A stretch of DNA of 64,000 nucleotides from DASRQZ01 sp964571275. Its GTDB lineage: Bacteria; Myxococcota_A; Polyangia; Fen-1088. The translations under genes and the position numbers were made by a program. Shown here in pieces: positions 8,160 through 15,313 of the stretch. The stretch spans positions 1 through 64,000 of the forward strand of contig CAZNCQ010000011.1 in NCBI GenBank assembly GCA_964571275.1, written 5' to 3'. The notes under the pieces were generated by a model. It was given only the letters and a program-made list of their open reading frames with translations. It was not told where the DNA came from and did not search any database. Every line of letters starts with the position of its first letter. Positions within the stretch are counted from its first letter, which is position 1.

Positions 8160-8811
8160 TGGGGAGCACGGAGACGGTTACGCGTTCATTTCGAGCGTCC
8201 ACGTCTTCGATGCGCAGTCGTTGTCCGAAGGCGACCGGCATCGCCGCGTGTTGGTCGCACAGCCGCGCGTTGAGCTGAATGCTGCGCCCGTCGCGGACGG
8301 TGGTGACCACCCCTCGGCCGTTGCGAAACGGCACGACGGCCTGCGCCTCGGCCAGGATCAGCGTTTCGAGCGGAGAGCTTGCGTCGGCCTTGAAGCGGAA
8401 CATCAGGTTCCAGATCGGGCGAACCAGGAACCACTCGACCAGAAGGGCCGGTCCGATCGCGAGCAGAGCGGCGCTGTGCCGGCTGAGATGTCCCGCGTGG
8501 ACCAGCGCGTTTCCGGACGCACCGTAGAGCGCGAACAGACTGAACGCGGCCCGGGGCGACGGGATGACCCTGCGGATGGCGCTGGTCGCGGTGGGGATGG
8601 ACAGAAGGCTCGCACTCGGATGCGGGATCAGACTGGGCGCGGGGAGCTCGGCCGGGTGGGCGTGGGTCGCGACTGCGCCGGGACCGGCGCCGTGCGCACC
8701 GATGTGCCCGAGCCCATGTCCATGGCTGGGGGGCAAATGGTGACCACCAAGCGCAGGCAACGCCATCATCACCAGTCCGACGAGACCAATGACCATCATC
8801 GTCAAGAACAA
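8128..8811 (-). CDS. NfeD/YqiJ-like membrane protein with OB-fold
   Basis: About 227 residues, partner of the flotillin. It has an N-terminal membrane helix (LTMMVIGLVGLVMMAL), a His/Gly-rich loop (about 25-52), two further membrane segments, and a C-terminal OB-fold-like domain (about 150-220, EAQAVVPFRNGRGVVTTVRDG) as in YqiJ and NfeD proteins. I chose the TTG at 8811 because GGGGAGGAG lies 9 nt upstream; the ATGs at 8799 and 8796 lie slightly too far from it but are possible. The His-rich loop could bind metal; this is inference. Confidence 0.75.
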   Translation of the reverse strand: MFLTMMVIGLVGLVMMALPALGGHHLPPSHGHGLGHIGAHGAGPGAVATHAHPAELPAPSLIPHPSASLLSIPTATSAIRRVIPSPRAAFSLFALYGASGNALVHAGHLSRHSAALLAIGPALLVEWFLVRPIWNLMFRFKADASSPLETLILAEAQAVVPFRNGRGVVTTVRDGRSIQLNARLCDQHAAMPVAFGQRLRIEDVDARNERVTVSVLPNDRAIDNNQT

Positions 8812-9158
8812 GACGCCAATCTCCTCCCCGCAGGTCCGCGCACATCGGCAGCGGAACGTTAAGTCAGCGCTCGGGTCTCGCCTGGAGGCAAAGTATGTGC
8901 CCAGGCCAAGATTTGTCGAGTCGGATGTCGGCGGTGCCCAAAGTCCGTCGCGCATGCACGCCTCCAGCGGCCTTGACAGGGGCGCCTTATCCGGTCCGGG
9001 TCCCATTGCCGTCGCGGCGAAGGATCCGCATCCGATCTCTCATGAAGAACGATCCTTTCTTCATCGTCGAGATCGCCATCGTCGAGATCGCCGATGCCAT
9101 GCGAGCGTTCCTCGCCGCGAGCGGCGTATCGCGCGGGCGGAAGTAGCGCGAGCTTCGG
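8812..9158. other. Divergent intergenic region with short tandem repeat
   Basis: About 350 bp between the divergent NfeD-like and hydrolase genes, presumably holding both promoters. It contains a perfect 15-bp tandem duplication (ATCGTCGAGATCGCC) at 9063-9077 and 9078-9092. A 34-residue frame at 9042-9146 crosses the duplication but has no ribosome-binding site or recognisable product. Nothing else is visible. Confidence 0.5.
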
Positions 9159-9860
9159 ATGCGCTCCTATCCCGAGAATGCCACCGTCGTGCTGGTTCAC
9201 GGCGCCTGGGCGGATGGTTCCTGCTGGCAGAGCATCATCCAGCCGTTGCGACGGCAGGGTCTGCGGGTGACGGCCGCGCCCATTCCGCTCACGTCACTCG
9301 CGGATGACGTTGCGGCTCTCCGGCGGGTGCTCGAGCGAACCAACGGACCGGTGATCCTGGCGGGTCACGCCTACGCGGGCGCGGTGATCGCTGCGACGCC
9401 CGACGACCGGGTCCGGGCGCTGGTGTTCATCGCGGCGCTGGCACCCGATGAGGGTGAAACGGTCGCGCACGTGTTCTACCGGGGCGACCCGCATCCGAAC
9501 GCTCCCCGTCTGGCGCCCGATTCGCATGGCTTCATCTGGATGTCGGAAGAGGGGTTTCGCCGCGCGGTCGCGCACGAGGCCTCGACGGATCAGGCGACCA
9601 TCCTGGCGGCCGTCCAGCGGCCGATCGCCGTGAAGTGCATCGAGGAGCCGTCGCCGGCGCCGGCGTGGCGCACCAAGCCGTCGTGGTTTCTCGTCGCTGA
9701 GCGGGATCGCATGATCCATCCGGAGACCCAGCGCTTCATGGCCGGTCGCATGCGCGCGACCCTCCGCCCGCACGCCGTGGATCACTCGCCCATGTGGTCG
9801 GCGCCCCATATCGTCGTCGACGTGCTCATCGACGCCGCGGGTGAGGTGCTGTCGCGCTGA
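9159..9860 (+). CDS. Alpha/beta-hydrolase fold protein lacking the nucleophile Ser
   Basis: 233 residues with the alpha/beta-hydrolase pattern: oxyanion strand VVLVHGAWADGSCW (about 10-23), nucleophile elbow LAGHAYAGAV (68-76), acid strand SWFLVAERDRMI (near 190) and a C-terminal DHSPMWSAP catalytic His. In the elbow, the G-x-S-x-G serine is replaced by Ala71. The fold and the other triad residues are kept, so it is either non-hydrolytic (a lyase, sensor or binding protein) or uses another nucleophile. Related proteins of this small family commonly act on small hydrophobic substrates. Single gene with no obvious operon partner. Confidence 0.85.
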   Translation: MRSYPENATVVLVHGAWADGSCWQSIIQPLRRQGLRVTAAPIPLTSLADDVAALRRVLERTNGPVILAGHAYAGAVIAATPDDRVRALVFIAALAPDEGETVAHVFYRGDPHPNAPRLAPDSHGFIWMSEEGFRRAVAHEASTDQATILAAVQRPIAVKCIEEPSPAPAWRTKPSWFLVAERDRMIHPETQRFMAGRMRATLRPHAVDHSPMWSAPHIVVDVLIDAAGEVLSR

Positions 9861-9918
9861 GCGGCGCGGTTGCGTGGTCACCGGCATGACAGTTTGAAAC
9901 GCCCGTGCTCGCGTCGCC

Positions 9919-9949
9919 TGTGGATATGTCCGGTTTTCCCTGTGGATAA
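9919..9949. promoter_or_regulatory. Two DnaA-box-like sites 22 bp apart
   Basis: TGTGGATAA at 9941-9949 is an exact reverse-strand DnaA box (TTATCCACA), and TGTGGATAT at 9919-9927 differs at one base. They share orientation and are spaced by 22 bp, two helical turns. They lie in the 250-bp gap after the hydrolase gene, which also has a small CACCCTT/AAGGGTG hairpin at 10021-10037. No dnaA, dnaN or AT-rich unwinding element is near, so a chromosomal origin is unlikely; a DnaA-titration or regulatory site is possible. Confidence 0.4.
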
Positions 9950-10107
9950 TCTGCCGCCGCGCGCGATCGCGTTTGACAGGTCGGCAACGATTTCACGCAT
10001 CGCGCAATCGTCGCTCGACCCACCCTTCGAAAGGGTGTTAGTAGACCCTCCAAAATAGGATTGCATCCGCAGTCGCTCCGACGGCGAAGCAATCAAGGGG
10101 GGACGGT

Positions 10108-12129
10108 ATGACAACGGGGGAGTTTGGTACCAGCCAAACACACACGGCGGTTCCGACAAGGGTGTCCGGTATCGGGTCGCTGTCCGGTATTTGGCGACTC
10201 CATTGCCGGTTGATTGTTTCGTTCTTTGCCGCTCCGCTGGTCATTTGCGGCGCCACCTCCGGCGCGCGCGGGGCATCGGTTCCGTTTTTCAGCGAGCTCG
10301 CGCCGTCGGCGGTGACGATGGGTGGACAGTCGCTCAATCCGCCCGACACGGGCGTCGCCGAGTTCGGCGCGTCCGTCTCGTCGTACTCGGACGGGTTCAA
10401 CGACTACGTCGTCGTCGGTGCGCCCGGGCTCGGTGCGGGCCGCGCCTTTTACTTCGCCAAATCGACGTCGGTCCCGACGTTCGGCGCCGCCATCGAGCTG
10501 CGCCAGCCGAGCGGGGTCAGCGGCGACCGCTTCGGCGCCAGCGTCTTCGTCCAGGAAGGGACGATTCTGATCGGCGCGCCCAATCACGCCATGAACAATG
10601 GCTCCACCGGGAGCGTCTACGTCTTCGAGCAACCGAGGGACGCCAACGGGTTTCCCTTGATTGGCCCATTTCCCAACTACACGCCGAGCACATTCAGCAA
10701 CACGGCGACGCTGGGGTCCGTGTCGTCCGGAAACCCTCACTTCGGCCGTTCCGTCAGCTACGACTACCGGCTCAACATCGCCCTCCTGTGCAACGATTCC
10801 TTCTGCGAGTTCCGCGCGAAGTCCGGCGCGACCTGGGGCTTCGCCGCGCAAAGCCACCAGGGCCAGACCTTTCGGGGTAGCCAGGTGTTTCAGCAGAGCA
10901 TCACGCCCGGCTGGGGGTACTTCGTCACGCTGGGCCCGTCCAGCAACCTCGACTTTTACGAGTTCCAGCCGGTCGTCGACAGCAACGCCCAGTACATGTT
11001 TACCCAGTCTGTGGTCCCCGGCTCACTGATTGGCGGGGCCGGCGGGCAGGTTGATCGCCTCCTCGTTGGCATCTTGTCATCGTCCGGACACGGCTCCGTT
11101 GCGCAATTCACAAAGAACCTCTTTGGCGCGGTTCCGTTCACGCAGTGGACAAACAGCAATACGTTCACGTTTGCCAGCGCCGGACCGAATTTTGGCGCGG
11201 CCATCGCGCTGACCGGCGACGAGGTGCTCGTCACCGACCCACGCTCGGTCATCGGAACGGTTCACCGCCTCCAGGTCGATCGGCGCGGGAACGACGACAC
11301 CACCGACGACGTCTGGACCGAGACCGGGACGTTCGGCACGTTCGACGATCCCACCTCCAGCCTGACGGTCTCCGGTTTCGCGGATGCCGCCGTGGTCGGG
11401 TGGCCGGCCGGCAACAAGGCCTATGCCGTCGACCTGGCCAATCCCATCCCGACCAGCACCGTCGTCGATCCAGCGACGGGGGTGACCGTCACCGCGACGA
11501 CCATCGGTACCGGGGGCCATATCGCCGTGACGGCGCAACCCATGTGCTCGATGTTCCAGTCCCTGATTGACGTGCAGACTGGCACCGCTACCTGCGTCGA
11601 CATCACGACCAACGCCGAGCTTCTTGGTCTGGCCGAGATCTGCTTTCCCAATCCGTCGGGAAACCAGCCCGTCGTGCTTCGATGTCGGATGAAACCATCT
11701 TGCACCACCAATGAGAGGCCGGGCCCCGGGGGCTTTTGCTGTCGCTCGCTCACGACCGACGCGATCTCGTATCCCGGCTACATGTGCGTGAGCAGCGACG
11801 GGTTCTCCAGCTATGCGGTCGGGCAGGCGGCAGACAGCGACAACGATTTCATACCCAACATTAGCGATAACTGCCCCAACGTCGTTAACACCTTCCAGCA
11901 GGACAGCGACGGTGACCTGATCGGCGACGCCTGCGACAACTGCCCGGCGGTCGCCAACCAGGATCAGCTGGATTCGGACCACGATGGCATTGGTGACGCG
12001 TGCGACCCGACGCCCCTGCCGCCGGTAGCGGCGCCGGTGCCAGCGATCGGGGGCAACGGACTTTGGGCGCTGGCGGCGCTGTTGGGGACGCTGGGCGCGG
12101 GCGTGACACGGAGGAGACGCAGACGATGA
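10108..12129 (+). CDS. FG-GAP/thrombospondin-3 repeat surface protein with C-terminal sorting-type tail
   Basis: 673 residues. An exported N-terminus is followed by FG-GAP-like repeats (FGASVSSYSDGFNDYVVVGAPGLG, GDRFGASVFVQEGTILIGAPN) expected to form a beta-propeller. Then come a Cys-containing module, two to three thrombospondin type-3 calcium repeats (DSDNDFIPNISDNCP, DSDGDLIGDACDNCP, DSDHDGIGDACD), and a tail of Pro-rich linker, VPAIGGNG, a membrane helix and RRRRRR. That tail resembles exosortase/rhombosortase-type sorting signals (PEP-, IPTL- or MYXO-CTERM classes). GGGG precedes the ATG at 10108. Its stop overlaps the next start (ATGA), so the two are co-translated. Confidence 0.8.
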   Translation: MTTGEFGTSQTHTAVPTRVSGIGSLSGIWRLHCRLIVSFFAAPLVICGATSGARGASVPFFSELAPSAVTMGGQSLNPPDTGVAEFGASVSSYSDGFNDYVVVGAPGLGAGRAFYFAKSTSVPTFGAAIELRQPSGVSGDRFGASVFVQEGTILIGAPNHAMNNGSTGSVYVFEQPRDANGFPLIGPFPNYTPSTFSNTATLGSVSSGNPHFGRSVSYDYRLNIALLCNDSFCEFRAKSGATWGFAAQSHQGQTFRGSQVFQQSITPGWGYFVTLGPSSNLDFYEFQPVVDSNAQYMFTQSVVPGSLIGGAGGQVDRLLVGILSSSGHGSVAQFTKNLFGAVPFTQWTNSNTFTFASAGPNFGAAIALTGDEVLVTDPRSVIGTVHRLQVDRRGNDDTTDDVWTETGTFGTFDDPTSSLTVSGFADAAVVGWPAGNKAYAVDLANPIPTSTVVDPATGVTVTATTIGTGGHIAVTAQPMCSMFQSLIDVQTGTATCVDITTNAELLGLAEICFPNPSGNQPVVLRCRMKPSCTTNERPGPGGFCCRSLTTDAISYPGYMCVSSDGFSSYAVGQAADSDNDFIPNISDNCPNVVNTFQQDSDGDLIGDACDNCPAVANQDQLDSDHDGIGDACDPTPLPPVAAPVPAIGGNGLWALAALLGTLGAGVTRRRRRR

Positions 12130-13289
12130 TGAAGTCGGGTCAGTGGGTGTTCGTGCTGTGCGCGGCTTTGCTTTGCTCTTGTGACAATCGACACCTGGGC
12201 TTCGGTTCCGGAAGCTCGAACAGGCGAGGCGTGACGGAAGAACCGGACGCGGGCGTACTGACGGCCGCCCCGGATGCTGCGTCCGCGCCTGAGGTCGCGA
12301 GCGGCACCGACGCATCGAACGTGCCGCACGTCGATTCTGGCGGCAACTCGGATGTGGGCTATTCATTCGATGCGACCCCGGTATCGTGTGCCGCTCTGCC
12401 GGCGGGAATGTTCCCGTCAACCGACGTCACCTGCCAGCTGGTCGACCCGCGGGCCGACCGGGTTTGCGTCCCCGATCCATTCCACGATGGTCGAAAGTTC
12501 GTGGATTTCGTTGGTTGCATCCAGGGTGCGCCGGCGACGAAGGGGGCGGTTTGTGCGAATGGGATGTGTTGCCACGGGCTACTGACGTCATTCGTCACCA
12601 CACCCGGCTATGTCTGTGGGATCACCTCCGGCATGCAGATCGTCGCCTATGGCCAGGCCCTGGATACCGATCAGGATTTCGTCCCTGACTACTGGGACAA
12701 CTGTCCCTACGTCGCCAACACGTTCGGGCAAGGCGACGACGACGACGGCGACGGGATCGGCAACGCCTGCGACCCCTGTCCCGAAGTCCCCGGCGTGACC
12801 TGCGCCGATGCGGGACCGCACTCAGGGGCCTCGTGCGCGGACATTCCGGCCGAGATCTTCCCAGCCGGTAGCCTCACCTGCCAGCCGGTCGATACGCAGG
12901 CCGGCCTGGCCGCCAAGCCATTCTGCGTCCCCCCGATCGTCGGCGACGGTGGACTGCTCAAACTGGATTTCGTCGGCTGCAAGCGCGGCGCGCCTGCAAC
13001 GACGGAGGGCGCCTGCTCGAACGGGATCTGTTGCTACGCGCTACAAACGACCACGTACGCTGGCGCTCCGGGCGACGATTGCGCGTACCCGGGCGGCATG
13101 GAGGTCGTCGCCTACGGCAAGGCCCTGGACACCGATCAGGATTCCATCCCCGACTACTGGGACAACTGCCCCGACGTCGCCAACCCGCTTGGGCAGGCAG
13201 ACGACGACGACCTCGACGGCATCGGCAACGCCTGCGACCCCTGCCCACAGGTCTTCGGCGTCACTTGCGCCGACGCAGGCGCGCACTGA
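12126..13289 (+). CDS. Lipoprotein with two Cys-rich/thrombospondin-3 modules
   Basis: 387 residues. The signal peptide ends in a good lipobox (ALLCSCDN), followed by a low-complexity linker and two copies of a roughly 150-residue module: six to eight cysteines (SCAALPAGMFPS...CVP...GMCCHGL) and then a calcium-type DTDQDFVPDYWDNCP...DGIGNACDPCP repeat. The same module is found, more diverged, near the C-terminus of the gene just upstream, so the two proteins share ancestry. The ATG at 12126 overlaps the upstream stop by 4 bp; an adjacent second ATG is possible. Probably an outer-membrane or surface lipoprotein of unknown role. Confidence 0.85.
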   Translation: MMKSGQWVFVLCAALLCSCDNRHLGFGSGSSNRRGVTEEPDAGVLTAAPDAASAPEVASGTDASNVPHVDSGGNSDVGYSFDATPVSCAALPAGMFPSTDVTCQLVDPRADRVCVPDPFHDGRKFVDFVGCIQGAPATKGAVCANGMCCHGLLTSFVTTPGYVCGITSGMQIVAYGQALDTDQDFVPDYWDNCPYVANTFGQGDDDDGDGIGNACDPCPEVPGVTCADAGPHSGASCADIPAEIFPAGSLTCQPVDTQAGLAAKPFCVPPIVGDGGLLKLDFVGCKRGAPATTEGACSNGICCYALQTTTYAGAPGDDCAYPGGMEVVAYGKALDTDQDSIPDYWDNCPDVANPLGQADDDDLDGIGNACDPCPQVFGVTCADAGAH

Positions 13290-13313
13290 ACGACAGATCA
13301 AATCGGCGTCCGC

Positions 13314-14264
13314 TCACGGCGCGCTCGTACGCTTCGCGCGGTTCATCGCGTCCTCGATCTCTCGCGCGCGCTTTTCCGCTTCCACCGCGGACGGTCCCTT
13401 GGGCACGCGGCGCAGGTACGTGCGGTAGAAGTGCAGCGCCTCCTCGTTGTTGCCGAGCTTTCGCTGACACTGGGCCATGTCGTAGAGCAACGCGGGATCT
13501 TGCTCGATCAGGTAGGCCTGCTCGAACTCGTTGAACGCCTCCTGGAAGCGCTTCAGGTCGTAGAAAGCCAGCGCCTGGCGGGCATGCGCGCGCGCCGCGG
13601 CGACCGACGAGCCAGCCGCCGCCGGCTCGCCGGGCGCAGAGCCCACGGGCGCCCCCGACCCCGTCGGCGACGATGCGACGCTGCCCTCGGGCGGCGGTGG
13701 CGGAGCGGGCGCCAGCGCCATCGCGTTCATGGTGACGCCTGACGGAGGCGCGCCCGGCGCCGAGGGCCCGCCTGAAACCGTGTCGGCGTACGTCGCGAGC
13801 CGCGCCGAGTGGACCAACGCTTCCACCAGCTCGCGCGCCAGGGCGCGCGCGAAGGAGGTGGCAGGCTCGACGTGCTCGCTGGTCGACCACTGGTCTATCA
13901 CCTGCCCGTTCGCGACCGCGACCAGCGCCGCCGTGCCGTAGAGCAGCACCGAGCCGCCGCGCGCCGACAGCGACAGCCGCAGCTCGACGTCGCCGGGGCT
14001 CGGCGGATTCGCCGCCGGCGGCAAGCCGACCTGGGACAGATACTGCCCGAGCCACTGGCGCAGCTGGTCGGTGGTGCCGGCCGGCCCCAGCGAGGTCGGC
14101 TCGCCGGTGACACCCGCGGCGATGAGATAGCGCACGCGTCGCGCCGCCTCCAGCGTGGACAGCGTCGCCGGCTGGCGCGGAGCGGTGTTGTGGGCGCAGC
14201 CCGCGCAAATACCGGCGAACAGCGCGAAAACCAGGGAGACCCGACCAGGCAGGACCGGACGCAT
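13314..14264 (-). CDS. TPR-containing lipoprotein
   Basis: 316 residues. Lipoprotein signal (VFALFAGICAGCAHN), a middle domain of about 150 residues with no family I recognise (ELRLSLSARGGSVLLYGTAALVAV, suggestive of a BamB/GNA1162-like or adhesin-type beta structure), a Pro/Gly-rich linker, then TPR-like helices (ALAFYDLKRFQEAFNEFEQAYLIEQDPALLYDMAQC). The C-terminal TPR pattern occurs in many myxobacterial lipoproteins. I use the ATG at 14262-14264 because it begins the signal peptide; longer frames add non-signal sequence and run toward the divergent YceI gene. Confidence 0.8.
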   Translation of the reverse strand: MRPVLPGRVSLVFALFAGICAGCAHNTAPRQPATLSTLEAARRVRYLIAAGVTGEPTSLGPAGTTDQLRQWLGQYLSQVGLPPAANPPSPGDVELRLSLSARGGSVLLYGTAALVAVANGQVIDQWSTSEHVEPATSFARALARELVEALVHSARLATYADTVSGGPSAPGAPPSGVTMNAMALAPAPPPPPEGSVASSPTGSGAPVGSAPGEPAAAGSSVAAARAHARQALAFYDLKRFQEAFNEFEQAYLIEQDPALLYDMAQCQRKLGNNEEALHFYRTYLRRVPKGPSAVEAEKRAREIEDAMNRAKRTSAP

Positions 14265-14394
14265 CAGCGCCTGATTGTCTGCGATGCGACGCAAAACTCC
14301 TACCGGAATTGACCCCGATCCCGGCCAGCCGTCGCGCTCGGCCGACCCGAGCGGGAGTTGACCTGGCGGGTTTCGATACATAGAACCCAACCAG

Positions 14395-15108
14395 ATGGTC
14401 CGATCGAAGTGGTCGAAGGTCCGGGGAGCCACGCGGGCGGCGCTGGTTCCGACGCTGTGGCTGTGCGCCGCGGGGATCGCGCGCGCCGAGCCGATGGTCT
14501 ATCACCCGACCCCGGCCCCCGAGGGGAGCTCCAGCGTCCACGTCACCCTGCCCTACACCTTCGGGACGCACAACCTCGATGCGCGCGCGCTGCAAGGCGA
14601 GGTGCGCGTCGACTGGCGGGCCGCGCCGGTCGTCACGGGACGCCTGACGCTCCCGCTCGCGTCGCTGCGCGGGGGCGGCGACACGCTCAACTGCCACATG
14701 CGCGAGGCGATGGGGCTCGACTACTCTCGGTCGGCCTTTCCGCGCGAGCACGTCTGCTCCGACGGCAAGTTACCGGCGGCCGGCAACGACGCGGTGGCGT
14801 TTCCGGACATCACGTTCGAGATCCAGCGGATCGTCGTCGACCCCGCGCACGCGCGCTCCGGCGAATACGACGTCTGGCGTGCGTCGGCGGTCGGCCGCTG
14901 GACCATCCACGGCGTCACGCGCGACGACCGCATCGAGCTGCGCCTGACCCTGCCCGTGAACGAGGCCGCGCATCCGCGCTGGGTGCAAGTCGACGGCGAA
15001 CGAAAGATCCGCCTCGCCGACTACGGCATCCAGGTCAAGCGCGCCCTGGTGATCACGGCCGGTGACACCGCGACATTGAGGTTGAGCTTCTTGCTGCGCA
15101 CGCAGTAG
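14395..15108 (+). CDS. YceI-like periplasmic protein
   Basis: 237 residues. Cleavable signal (about 1-31, ending IARA), then the lipocalin-like YceI fold pattern: FGTHNLDARALQGEVRVDW, an internal block of paired charged strands, VTRDDRIELRLTLPV and ADYGIQVKRALVITAGDTATLRLSFLL near the end. YceI proteins bind isoprenoid or lipid ligands in the periplasm; substrate unknown here. One unpaired region has two cysteines (LNCHMREAM, HVCSDG). The ATG at 14395 opens on the signal peptide. Confidence 0.8.
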   Translation: MVRSKWSKVRGATRAALVPTLWLCAAGIARAEPMVYHPTPAPEGSSSVHVTLPYTFGTHNLDARALQGEVRVDWRAAPVVTGRLTLPLASLRGGGDTLNCHMREAMGLDYSRSAFPREHVCSDGKLPAAGNDAVAFPDITFEIQRIVVDPAHARSGEYDVWRASAVGRWTIHGVTRDDRIELRLTLPVNEAAHPRWVQVDGERKIRLADYGIQVKRALVITAGDTATLRLSFLLRTQ

Positions 15109-15313
15109 CTCGCGCCCATCGACGATCGCGCGCCCAATGAGCGAAAGGTCGATGACACTTGGTACGCGGGTCGTTCACGATCCTTGATCCAACCCATAGG
15201 CCCGTGCTATCGCGACCCGATGGGTGTGGATGGGTGAGCGAGCCGGTTGCGATCCTCGCGCGTTCGCCGGGAATAGCGCGCGTTCGCAACGTTGACGATC
15301 AAGGAACGACCAC

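Noticed and set aside
9042..9146. Small ORF crossing the 15-bp tandem repeat
   Set aside because: No ribosome-binding site, no recognisable sequence, and repeat-driven composition; not convincing as a gene.
9861..10107. Chromosomal replication origin
   Set aside because: Only two DnaA boxes, no AT-rich stretch, and no dnaA, dnaN, gidA or parAB genes beside it.
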